Assembly: GCF_013155385.1 (NCBI RefSeq)
Contig: NZ_JABJUQ010000007.1
Location: 3,566,501 to 3,630,500 of the forward strand
Direction: 5' to 3'
Source of the DNA: Bacillus sp. WMMC1349
Lineage (GTDB): Bacteria > Bacillota > Bacilli > Bacillales > Bacillaceae
Length of the DNA: 64,000 nt
Below the pieces are notes generated by a model, which worked only from the letters and a program-made list of their open reading frames with translations, was not told the DNA's origin and ran no database searches. The position numbers were made by a program, and so were the translations under genes. Positions 9,169 to 16,959 of this stretch are shown here, piece by piece. Position 1 is the first letter of the stretch. Every line of letters begins with the position of its first letter.

Positions 9169-10337
9169 TGAAAAAACGTTTTTTATTCGGGCCAATCATC
9201 TTGGCATTCTTACTTTTTTTAGGCATGATTACGGTCCCAAGTTCTTGGTTGTCTTCACTTGTTCCGAAAGATCGTGTTAAGACATCCGCTACAGAATTAA
9301 ATCCAATGATGTTCCAGGGAGAATACCTTCAAAGTAAAATGCTTGAAGACCCTGAATATCTACCGATTTACGGGTCATCTGAACTGTCACGTCTGGATAA
9401 ATTTCATCCGTCTAACTATTTTAAAGTGAATGATCAAGGTTTTACCCCTTATCTTGTCGGAAAAGGCGGTTCACAATCTTTAATTCACACGTTAAACTTT
9501 GCAGCTCACATGGATCAATTAAAGGGAAAGAAAATGGTATTTATCATTTCCCCTCAATGGTTTCAGAAAAAAGGCTCTGATGAAGCTCATTTTGCGCCAA
9601 ACTTTTCGGCATTACATGGCTATGATCTGTTATTCAACGAAAGAATTGATCCAAGGGTAAAGAAAAAAATGATCAAACGCATGCTTCGTTATCATGCCGT
9701 TACAAATGATGCGCTTCTTGCAGGACTTTACCGCGCTGAGCTCAATAACGATCAGCTTAAACTATCTTTGCTTAAGCCGTTCGGTAAAGCTTATATGAAT
9801 GTGCTGAAAAAGAAAGATCTCTATTACTCGATGACCGAAGGCGAAGGGCCAAAACGCACCATTTCTAATAGTGTCAAAAACAAGTCATGGAACGAATTGA
9901 AACGTATGGCTGAAGCACAAGGTAAAAAAGAGTCTAAAAATAACGACTTTAAAATTACAAATGGCATCTATAAAAAATTGAAACCGAAGATGGCAAAATT
10001 AAAAGGTCATAACAAACACATGAACTATGCGCAATCATTGGAATTTGATGATTTTCAAATGATGCTTGATGTTCTCAAAAAATCTGGAGCAGAACCTCTG
10101 TTCATCTCCGTTCCTGTTCATGGTAAATGGTATGATTACACCGGTTTTCCTAAAAAAGGCCGAACAGGTTATTATGTAAAGATTAAAAAACAAATTGAAG
10201 CAGAAGGCTTCCAAGTTGCCGACTTAACCAAGCATGAGTATGATCCTTACTTTCTGAAAGATACACTTCACCTCGGCTGGAAAGGCTGGGTTTATGTAGA
10301 CAAAGAAATTGAAGCTTTTTGGAAGAAAAAATCATAA
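9168..10337 (+). CDS. dltD: D-alanyl-lipoteichoic acid biosynthesis protein DltD
   Basis: Protein of 389 residues with an N-terminal membrane anchor (about residues 5-30) and an extracellular SGNH-like hydrolase/transferase fold. The nucleophile motif is GSSELSR at about residues 69-75, and the catalytic Asp and His are in KDTLHLGW near residue 368. It is thought to complete D-alanyl transfer to (lipo)teichoic acid outside the membrane. It is the last gene of the operon, followed by a terminator; the dltE found after dltD in B. subtilis is not present. Confidence 0.96.
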   Translation: MKKRFLFGPIILAFLLFLGMITVPSSWLSSLVPKDRVKTSATELNPMMFQGEYLQSKMLEDPEYLPIYGSSELSRLDKFHPSNYFKVNDQGFTPYLVGKGGSQSLIHTLNFAAHMDQLKGKKMVFIISPQWFQKKGSDEAHFAPNFSALHGYDLLFNERIDPRVKKKMIKRMLRYHAVTNDALLAGLYRAELNNDQLKLSLLKPFGKAYMNVLKKKDLYYSMTEGEGPKRTISNSVKNKSWNELKRMAEAQGKKESKNNDFKITNGIYKKLKPKMAKLKGHNKHMNYAQSLEFDDFQMMLDVLKKSGAEPLFISVPVHGKWYDYTGFPKKGRTGYYVKIKKQIEAEGFQVADLTKHEYDPYFLKDTLHLGWKGWVYVDKEIEAFWKKKS

Positions 10338-10340
10338 CAA

Positions 10341-10367
10341 AGATTCCCGCTACGGGAATCTCTTTTT
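10341..10367 (+). terminator. Terminator of the dlt operon
   Basis: AGATTCCCG pairs with CGGGAATCT around a 3-base loop, followed by CTTTTT. Confidence 0.9.
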
Positions 10368-10395
10368 ATAACCTAAGTTTTCTTAAAAATTATAT

Positions 10396-10425
10396 TTTAC
10401 AAATTTATCTGAAATCTATTACAAT
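10396..10425 (+). promoter_or_regulatory. SigA-type promoter of ilvK with a CodY-like box
   Basis: TTTACA (10396-10401) and TACAAT (10420-10425) are separated by 18 bases. ATTTATCTGAAATCT at 10403-10417 matches 11 of 15 positions of the CodY consensus and sits between the two elements, where binding would repress. ywaA/ilvK is a known CodY target in B. subtilis; the site itself is inferred. Confidence 0.55.
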
Positions 10426-10463
10426 AGAAGGTAAATATTTTGGGAAGAGTAGGGAGATTAATC

Positions 10464-11549
10464 ATGACAAAACAAACCATCAGCGTACAGCTCAGTACAA
10501 CAAAAAAACAAAAACCCCAGACAGACCAGCTCGATTTCGGCCGAATTTTTACGGATCATATGTTTATAATGGACTACTCAGTTGAAAGGGGCTGGCATGA
10601 TCCAAAAATTGTTCCTTATCAACCGATTGAAATGGACCCGGCAGCCATGGTCTATCATTATGGACAATCTGTATTTGAAGGCTTAAAAGCCTATTTATCT
10701 AAAGAGGGAAAAGTTCTTTTATTTAGACCGAAAAAAAATATTGAACGCTTAAATCAATCAAATAACCGTCTTTGCATTCCACAAGTTGATCCTGATACGG
10801 TTTTGGAAGGCCTAAAAACACTGATTCAAATAGATAAAGAATGGATACCAACAACGGAAGGAACCTCATTATATATTCGTCCATTTATTATTTCAACAGA
10901 ACCATTCCTTGGGGTTGCTCCTTCAAAAATGTATAAATTGCTGATCATTTTATCACCTGTCGGCTCTTATTATAAAGAAGGAATCCACCCTGTCAAAATT
11001 GCCGTTGAAAGCGAATTTGTCCGCGCTGTGGCAGGGGGAACCGGAACCGCAAAAACGGCTGGCAATTATGCTGCTAGCCTGAAGGCTCAGGAAGTCGCCG
11101 AAAATCTTGGTTTCTCACAAGTATTATGGTTAGACGGTGTTGAGAGAAAGTACATTGAAGAAGTAGGAAGCATGAACATCTTTTTCAAAATCAACGATGA
11201 GATTGTGACTCCTGCTTTAAACGGCAGTATTTTAGAAGGAATTACGAGAAATTCTGTTATTTATCTTTTGAGGCAGTGGGGATTCTCTGTGATAGAAAAG
11301 AAAATTTCCATTGAGGAATTGTTTGAGGCATACAAAGCCGGTCAACTTGAAGAAGCCTTTGGAACAGGCACAGCAGCCGTTATTTCTCCAATTGGTGAAC
11401 TCATGTGGAAAGAGCATCAGCTTGTGATCAATAATGGACAAACTGGAAAAATCGCCAAACGACTCTATGAAACGATAACAGGTATTCAAAAAGGTGCTAT
11501 ACAAGATTCATTTGACTGGACTGTTGAAGTTGATTCAATCAGGTTTTGA
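10464..11549 (+). CDS. ilvK: Branched-chain amino acid aminotransferase (YwaA/IlvK)
   Basis: PLP-dependent fold-type IV aminotransferase of 361 residues that interconverts Val, Leu and Ile with their 2-oxo acids using glutamate. The PLP-lysine region GTAKTAGNYAASLKAQ, the downstream EEVGSMNIFF and the phosphate-binding GTGTAAVISPIGEL are characteristic of group II branched-chain transaminases. The ATG at 10464 is preceded by AGGGAGA; an upstream in-frame TTG lacks a site. It follows the dlt operon as ywaA does in B. subtilis, with its own promoter and terminator. Confidence 0.93.
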   Translation: MTKQTISVQLSTTKKQKPQTDQLDFGRIFTDHMFIMDYSVERGWHDPKIVPYQPIEMDPAAMVYHYGQSVFEGLKAYLSKEGKVLLFRPKKNIERLNQSNNRLCIPQVDPDTVLEGLKTLIQIDKEWIPTTEGTSLYIRPFIISTEPFLGVAPSKMYKLLIILSPVGSYYKEGIHPVKIAVESEFVRAVAGGTGTAKTAGNYAASLKAQEVAENLGFSQVLWLDGVERKYIEEVGSMNIFFKINDEIVTPALNGSILEGITRNSVIYLLRQWGFSVIEKKISIEELFEAYKAGQLEEAFGTGTAAVISPIGELMWKEHQLVINNGQTGKIAKRLYETITGIQKGAIQDSFDWTVEVDSIRF

Positions 11550-11550
11550 G

Positions 11551-11596
11551 GCTGTCCAGAAAGTCAGTTTTCACTGGCTTTCTGGCAGCTTTTTTA
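11551..11596 (+). terminator. Terminator of ilvK
   Basis: GCTGTCCAGAAAGTCAG and CTGGCTTTCTGGCAGC form a long imperfect stem around TTTTCA, followed by seven T residues. The next 150 bases up to the convergent effector gene hold nothing else recognised. Confidence 0.85.
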
Positions 11597-11750
11597 GATG
11601 CAATTTACAACCGTCTCTAAACGTTTAAATGATATTATGGTAATTGCCCGCAGGCTTTTGAAGGTCTTCTTTCAATTGATTTTTTAGGAGCTCTTCATTT
11701 TTTCACTTTGTTATCTGTTGAACTTATCTTTTAGTGAAACCGCTTCCGTT

Positions 11751-13667
11751 TTATCCAGCCTCCTGCGGTTGGTAATTAAACATGGCGGAAATCATCTTGT
11801 CATGATCAAGCAGTTTTTCAATGCTTGAGCGAACATCTTCGACAAACTGCTTCTTTTCACTAGCGATATTTCTTAATTCCCTCACAATACCGTCAAACTG
11901 AGGAAGCGGCGCTGTTTCATATGAATCATGGACTTCGACTTTTTCAATTTGATCAAATGCGTGACTAAACCCGGAATGAATCAACACTTGGACATCAAGC
12001 TTTGCCAGTGTTGGGTTGGCTTCCATGCGATGAATCTCCATTTTTAAATCGCGTTTTTTCTGGTCGAAATCATGGTCAAATTCATGCTGAATGATACGGC
12101 AATAACGGTCAATCTCATCTTCCACTTCGGAAACAGCCTTCAGTCCTTCCCGATAAATTCTTAATGCAGATGAAAGATTCACCTTAATCTCTTTGCCATC
12201 GTTGCCTTTTTTGGAATAGTACATATCTTCGCCCTGGTAACTGAAACCTTTTCGGGCTAAAGCGTTTAACATCGGTGTTGGGAAATGGTCTTTCCCAATG
12301 AGTTTAATCAGGTCTTTTGTGTCTTCATTGAGTTTATCTAGGGATTTTTGCAGGTCTAGATAAGTACGATATATCTCAAGGTACTTTGCTAATACATAAC
12401 CTAACGTATTCCCATCTGGATTGTATTTTGTAAATTCTTGAGAATTCGCAATATCTTCAAGTAACCCTTCCATTTTCTCAATGTGCTGGTTGATTTGTTC
12501 GAGGTCTGTTTTTAATGTCTGTTTTTTTGTTGAATCAATATAACCGGTCGCTTCAAGCTGATCGAGAACAGGACCGCTGTAATCGTTAATTTTTTTGAAA
12601 AACTTCTTTAGTTTAGGCAATCTTTTCATGAGTGTCGTTTCGAGATGACCAACTTCATCCATGTGTGAAATAAAATAGGAGAGCCCTCCTTGTTGAAGAC
12701 CTTTAAAGGTATCTGTATCGGCACCTATTGCCGCTTTAACAAAACCATTCAGTCCGCCTTTTTGATAATCAGCTGAATACTGTTGAAAATATCTTTTCAG
12801 AGTTCGAATATCTTCATCAGGAATATGGTCAATAACAGTGCGAAATCCTTTGATATCTGGGTTTGTGTCTGTCATGTTGACATGACCGAATGTGATGAAG
12901 TCAGCTTTGCCGCTGACACCGTAAAGAGGATCATCTTTGGAGATGCGCTGGGTGATGTTTGCGGTGACACCTTTGTCTTTGTAGTATTTGATAATGGCTT
13001 TTTTTAGTTTTTCGGGTGGGATTTTGAGTATTTCATCTGCTTTTTTAATATTAAATTTTTTACTTATTGCATCATATAAGTTTCTATCAGCTAGTAGCAA
13101 ATGATCTATACTCACTTGTGCACCATTGATTCCATATACTTCGTCAAACTCACCATCTATTAACTTCACCATAAGTTGGTTATTGTTTGCAAGAGAATGT
13201 CCCATTGCATAAGTTTTTATTACTTCAGCATTTCCGGCTTTTTTCTTTGAAGCTCTGGTGAACTCTCTCATTGCTTGGTATTGATTATCATCGATCCCAA
13301 GATACAATCCAAAGAAGTTATACAACCAGTCTCCCTCATCTGCACTGCCCTCGGAAATAATATGAAGTTGATCAACATGATGTTTTTTGTCCTTAATATG
13401 AATAGCTGTTCCATCATATGCTGATTGTTTTACTGTGTGATCTTTACTTTGCTTGAGAACTTCTTTTGATGTATAAATCTCAATATTCTTTGGGAGTTCA
13501 TTGTTTGTTTCTTCTTTATAGATTCTGCGAACATCTGATTCAAAGTCTTTTTTTGCTTGCTTGACTTCATTGACATTGCTTGAGGCAAACCTTTTTTTAT
13601 ATTTATATTCTAGATTGATTAAGCGTAATTTTACATTTTCATTTTCGAAAACATTTTTATTTTTCAT
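11751..13667 (-). CDS. Large lipase-like putative effector paired with a lipoprotein
   Basis: A 638-residue protein not firmly recognised; it resembles uncharacterised Bacillus proteins with a degenerate lipase motif. The N-terminal 60 residues (KLRLINLEYKYKKRF and KDFESDVRRIYKEE) are charged and helical and recur in two damaged copies upstream. Residues about 95-190 look like an alpha/beta hydrolase, with HIISEGSADEGDW and the nucleophile-elbow-like GHSLANN (Ser158). The C-terminal half is predominantly helical, possibly coiled coil (VLDQLEATGYID, QINQHIEKMEGLLEDIANS). No signal peptide is seen, so export would need a dedicated route such as type VII secretion (inference). The ATG at 13667 has GGAG 8 bases upstream; an earlier ATG at 13673 is too close to the site and aligns less well with the paralogues. 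It nearly abuts the lipoprotein gene. Confidence 0.7.
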   Translation of the reverse strand: MKNKNVFENENVKLRLINLEYKYKKRFASSNVNEVKQAKKDFESDVRRIYKEETNNELPKNIEIYTSKEVLKQSKDHTVKQSAYDGTAIHIKDKKHHVDQLHIISEGSADEGDWLYNFFGLYLGIDDNQYQAMREFTRASKKKAGNAEVIKTYAMGHSLANNNQLMVKLIDGEFDEVYGINGAQVSIDHLLLADRNLYDAISKKFNIKKADEILKIPPEKLKKAIIKYYKDKGVTANITQRISKDDPLYGVSGKADFITFGHVNMTDTNPDIKGFRTVIDHIPDEDIRTLKRYFQQYSADYQKGGLNGFVKAAIGADTDTFKGLQQGGLSYFISHMDEVGHLETTLMKRLPKLKKFFKKINDYSGPVLDQLEATGYIDSTKKQTLKTDLEQINQHIEKMEGLLEDIANSQEFTKYNPDGNTLGYVLAKYLEIYRTYLDLQKSLDKLNEDTKDLIKLIGKDHFPTPMLNALARKGFSYQGEDMYYSKKGNDGKEIKVNLSSALRIYREGLKAVSEVEDEIDRYCRIIQHEFDHDFDQKKRDLKMEIHRMEANPTLAKLDVQVLIHSGFSHAFDQIEKVEVHDSYETAPLPQFDGIVRELRNIASEKKQFVEDVRSSIEKLLDHDKMISAMFNYQPQEAG

Positions 13668-13669
13668 TT

Positions 13670-14383
13670 TCATTTCTCCTTTTTATCAATTAAAAAGGTT
13701 ATAGATTTAATTAGTTTTTTTGAAATATTTCTAGAGTCACTCTCGTTTAAAGAGTTAAGATTAGGATCATCTGGACACCTAAATATAAGTGAGTATACTA
13801 TTCCTAGCTGATTTTTTTCTTTTGATTTAATTGATTTAATATACCCAAAATATCCGTAAGATTTTTTATTTTCAAAGGTTCTTTTTTTAAAGGCAAAATA
13901 AATATCTTTACCTTTGCCTTTTATTTTTTCAAAATCGCCTGTATAACTATTCTGGCTTCTTACTCTATCTAGTGTTGTATCTGAATCACTAATGAAGTTA
14001 TCTTTACTATAATATTCTATTTGAGCATTTAATGAGACACCATCTTTTGAATCATAACTATCAAATACAATGATCTCTTTATTTTTGCCTTCTTTAGATA
14101 AATAGCTTGAAACCTCCCCATCCTCTGGAAACAACATCGTAAACCCCTTCAACTTCGATTCAAGCAGATAGTATCCAGGCTCCACTTCCTTCGTAGACGC
14201 CATATACTCTCTAGTCTTCTCATCTTGAAAAGCTGGAACTTTAGGTAAATCTTTCGGATCCATGTCGATCGGTTTCACAGCTTCGGTTTTGTTGTCTTCC
14301 TTGCTGTTTTGTTTGTCATTCATACTGCATCCTCCTGTCACAACTAATATTAATGTGAAACAGATGATGATCATTTTTTTCAT
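13670..14383 (-). CDS. Lipoprotein A1, partner of the lipase-like effector
   Basis: A 237-residue probable lipoprotein, with signal MKKMIIICFTLILVVTGGC and lipid-accepting Cys19. The first 85 residues, including IDMDPKDLPKVPAFQD and TREYMASTKEVEPGYYLLES, are nearly identical to two paralogues upstream. The C-terminal half has diverged and retains only YFGYIKS, a CPDD motif and a terminal KSITF. The stop overlaps the effector gene region, so the two are translationally coupled. A conserved export domain plus a variable C-terminus, next to a possible toxin, suggests an immunity or chaperone role (inference). The family is not recognised by name. Confidence 0.75.
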   Translation of the reverse strand: MKKMIIICFTLILVVTGGCSMNDKQNSKEDNKTEAVKPIDMDPKDLPKVPAFQDEKTREYMASTKEVEPGYYLLESKLKGFTMLFPEDGEVSSYLSKEGKNKEIIVFDSYDSKDGVSLNAQIEYYSKDNFISDSDTTLDRVRSQNSYTGDFEKIKGKGKDIYFAFKKRTFENKKSYGYFGYIKSIKSKEKNQLGIVYSLIFRCPDDPNLNSLNESDSRNISKKLIKSITFLIDKKEK

Positions 14384-14650
14384 AGGTCAACCTCCAAAGG
14401 TTTGGGCTTGCCAGCAATTGATCCAAATGGCCTGTTTGCAATTGAAGAATATTATCCATTTCCATCATAACAAGATAGCGATATGTAATTAAATGGGAAA
14501 ATGGTCTTGAGATCGTTTTTTGAGGTCCGTTTTTCATGGCTGAACATTGGTATGGTTGGGAAGAGGGGTGCGTGTTGGCGTGTTCTTATCCGAGAAAAGA
14601 GGTCTAAAGTCTTAGGGGGATTTTGATGGAATGGAAACCTAGAGAGATAC
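14384..14650 (-). repeat. Leader repeat unit of lipoprotein A1
   Basis: The 5' region of A1 repeats, with substitutions, the leaders of A2 (15582-15740) and A3 (16535-16800). Shared stretches on the plus strand include CCTCCAAAGG, GCCTGTTTGCAATTGA and GAGGTCTAAAG. It probably carries the promoter; no clean -35/-10 pair was found. Confidence 0.65.
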
Positions 14651-14665
14651 AATTAAACTTATTAT

Positions 14666-14875
14666 TCATAATCTAAATTCAGATGTGTAGAACCTTTTTG
14701 GGAGTTCCTTATTCATTTCCTCTTTATAAATTTGACGCGCATCACTCTCGAAATCTCGCTTTGCTTTTGCTAGATCACGTTTATTAGTTGTATTAAAACA
14801 GTCTTTGTATCGATATTCGAGATCGATTAATCTTATCTTCACAGTTTCATTTGCGAAAATATTTTTACTTACCAT
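14666..14875 (-). pseudogene. Truncated N-terminal remnant of a second effector copy
   Basis: About 69 codons starting MVSKNIFANETVKIRLIDLE align with the first 60 residues of the intact effector, including LEYRYKD, KRDFESDARQIYKEE and NKELPK. The frame then degenerates (RFYTSEFRL) and stops; the remaining some 570 codons are missing. The start overlaps the end of lipoprotein A2 by 11 bases, the same junction geometry as the intact pair. It is therefore a decayed duplicate rather than a small gene, though a short peptide could still be made. Confidence 0.8.
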
Positions 14876-15581
14876 CTTTCTGCTTCTTCTTGTCGGCATT
14901 AAAAATTATAGAATCAATGATTTTATATGCTTCCTTTTTAGCTGTTTTATCATTGAGAACACATGGTTTTTTATCGTCAGGACAATTAACGATAAAAGAA
15001 TATTCTATGCCAGAGTGCTTCACTTCTGTAGAATTTATATATCCAAAGTACATGTACGAATCATTATACTTTCGATCTGGGTTATTAAAAACGGTTTTCG
15101 TAGAAGCAAAATAAATTTCTTTTCCAGGTTTAATCGTTTTATTAAAACTACCTTTATATCCATTTGACGATTTGACTGAATCAATCATGGTCTCTAAAGA
15201 ATAATCTCTATTATAGAAATAACTTATATCACCATTGAGGTATATGTTTCTTTTTTTATTGAAACTTTCAAAAATAGTGGTTTCATAATCTTCACCGTTA
15301 TTTTCGGTTAGTCTTTGAACAATTTTACCATTGCCGGGAAATGCCATCGTAAACCCCTTCAACTTCGACTCAAGCAAATAATAGCCAGGCTCCACTTCTT
15401 TTGTAGATGCCATATATTCTCTTGTTGCCTTATCTTGAAAAGCTGGGACTTTAGGCAAATCTTTCGGGTCCATGTCGATCGGTTTGACAGTTTCGGTTTT
15501 GCTGTTTTGTTTATCATTTATATTACATCCGCTTGTCACAGCTAATATTAAAGTAAAACAGATGATGATCATTTTTTTCAT
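14865..15581 (-). CDS. Lipoprotein A2
   Basis: A 238-residue probable lipoprotein paralogous to A1, with signal MKKMIIICFTLILAVTSGC and the block VKPIDMDPKDLPKVPAFQD. The C-terminal half differs strongly (MYFGYINS, then a CPDDKKPC pair of cysteines). An upstream GGAGGGTGA provides the ribosome site. It is followed by only a remnant of the effector gene. If these lipoproteins neutralise effectors, this would be an orphan immunity gene (inference). Confidence 0.75.
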   Translation of the reverse strand: MKKMIIICFTLILAVTSGCNINDKQNSKTETVKPIDMDPKDLPKVPAFQDKATREYMASTKEVEPGYYLLESKLKGFTMAFPGNGKIVQRLTENNGEDYETTIFESFNKKRNIYLNGDISYFYNRDYSLETMIDSVKSSNGYKGSFNKTIKPGKEIYFASTKTVFNNPDRKYNDSYMYFGYINSTEVKHSGIEYSFIVNCPDDKKPCVLNDKTAKKEAYKIIDSIIFNADKKKQKDGK

Positions 15582-15740
15582 TGTTCACCCTCCAAGGGTT
15601 CAGGTCTAACTCCAATTGATACGAATAGCCTGTTTGCAATTGATAATTTTATCCTTATTCATGTTACATGATGGGGAAATAGAGTTAAATAGTAAATAAG
15701 TCTTGGTCGGTTTGTTGAAGTGCTGATTTTTAATAATGAT
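15582..15740 (-). repeat. Leader repeat unit of lipoprotein A2
   Basis: Almost identical to the A3 leader (GGGTTCAGGTCTAACTCCAA, GATACGAATAGCCTGTTTGC, AGTCTTGGTCGGTTTGTTGA), with the ribosome site GGAGGGTGAACA before the ATG. It is shorter than the other two leaders and runs into the tail of the A3 fusion gene. Confidence 0.7.
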
Positions 15741-15745
15741 CATTG

Positions 15746-16534
15746 CTATGGTTTCTCAAAATCCTGTTTTGCTTTTGCTAGATCACTTTTATTAAAACGT
15801 TTTTTATATCTATATTCGAGATCATCTGTACTCTCCTTCTTTATGTTGAAGGTTATAGAATAAATCATTTTTTTTGCTTTTTTTCTCACATCTTCTTCTT
15901 TTAAAGAACATGGTTTATTGTCTTTTTGACAATTAAACATAAAAGAAAACTCTGCGCCTAAATTTTTCTCTTCTGTAGATTTTACGTAACCAAAATAACT
16001 ATGAGTGAAATTAAACTTTCTATCCAAGTCATTAAAAACAATTTTTTTATAGGCAAAATAAACTTGCTTTTTAAGTTTATCAGTTTTAGTAAAGCTGCCT
16101 TTATATCCATTTTTCCCTCTGATTGTATCAAGCATTATTTCATGATCTTCAACAAAGTCTGTATTATACAAATAATTTACAGCCGCGCTAGAAAGAACAT
16201 TTGTTTTTGGGTTATAGCTTTCAAACTCGATATTCTCTTGTTTCTCCCCTTTATTCATTGTAAGATCTGGAATAATTTCTCCTCTCTCCGGAAACAACAT
16301 CTTAAATCCCTTCAACTTCGACTCAAGCAAATAATAGCCAGGCTCCACTTCCTTCGTCGACGCCATATACTCTCTTGTTGTCTTGTCTTGAAAAGCGGGA
16401 ACTTTAGGCAAATCTTTCGGGTCCATGTCGATCGGTTTCACAGCTTCGGTTTTGCTATTTTGATTGTCATTTATATTACATCCGCTTGTCACAGCTAATA
16501 TTAAAGTAAAACAGATGATGATCATTTTTTTCAT
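15746..16534 (-). CDS. Lipoprotein A3 fused in frame to an effector fragment
   Basis: A 262-residue member of the same family: signal MKKMIIICFTLILAVTSGC, conserved block to about residue 85, variable C-terminal part with YFGYVKS and two cysteines in a CQKDNKPC motif. After ...SITFNIKKEST the frame runs directly into DDLEYRYKKRFNKSDLAKAK and QDFEKP. Part of this is residues about 19-43 of the effector. A small deletion has removed the lipoprotein stop and the effector start and joined the two. It is the first gene of the array in the direction of transcription. Confidence 0.72.
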   Translation of the reverse strand: MKKMIIICFTLILAVTSGCNINDNQNSKTEAVKPIDMDPKDLPKVPAFQDKTTREYMASTKEVEPGYYLLESKLKGFKMLFPERGEIIPDLTMNKGEKQENIEFESYNPKTNVLSSAAVNYLYNTDFVEDHEIMLDTIRGKNGYKGSFTKTDKLKKQVYFAYKKIVFNDLDRKFNFTHSYFGYVKSTEEKNLGAEFSFMFNCQKDNKPCSLKEEDVRKKAKKMIYSITFNIKKESTDDLEYRYKKRFNKSDLAKAKQDFEKP

Positions 16535-16800
16535 TGTTCACCCTCCAAGGGTTCAGGTCTAACTCCAATTGATACAAATAGCCTGTTTGCAATTGATGAT
16601 TTTATCCTTTTTTATGTTACAAGATGGGTTTGTAGAGTTAAATAGGAAATTAGTCTTGGTCGGTTTGTTGAAGTGCTAATTTTCTGGGGTAATTATTACT
16701 GTGACAAGGATGGGGAGGTAGGCATTGGGATGTTCTTAAACAGAAAAAAGAGGTCTAAAGCCTTAGAGATGGTTTTGATCGTCAGGACAATGAAAGATGT
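16535..16800 (-). repeat. Leader repeat unit of lipoprotein A3 and start of the array
   Basis: It matches the A2 leader for about 140 bases, and its outer part (GAGGTCTAAAG with flanks, near 16750) matches the outer A1 leader, so the ancestral unit was some 250 bases. From here to 16920 no other feature was recognised. Confidence 0.65.
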
Positions 16801-16922
16801 CTTTGAAATTGCAAATATATTTCCTCATGCTCTTAACGTTCGCAATCATCGATAGAAGTGCTTTAAGTAGTTCAAATTGATGCGGTTTTGAAATCTTGCT
16901 ACTTTAAAACAAGAATATGTAA

Positions 16923-16957
16923 ATCAAGGCTCCGGCTTGTCCAACCGGAACCTTGAT
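16923..16957 (-). terminator. Terminator of the lic operon
   Basis: ATCAAGGCTCCGG (16923-16935) and CCGGAACCTTGAT (16945-16957) pair with one wobble, directly after the licH stop on the minus strand. The following T content is only moderate. Confidence 0.75.
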
Positions 16958-16959
16958 CA

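Noticed and set aside
16001..16498. Plus-strand 165-residue reading frame opposite lipoprotein A3
   Set aside because: It is antisense to a well-supported lipoprotein gene and similar shadows occur opposite A1 and A2 only where coding is conserved.
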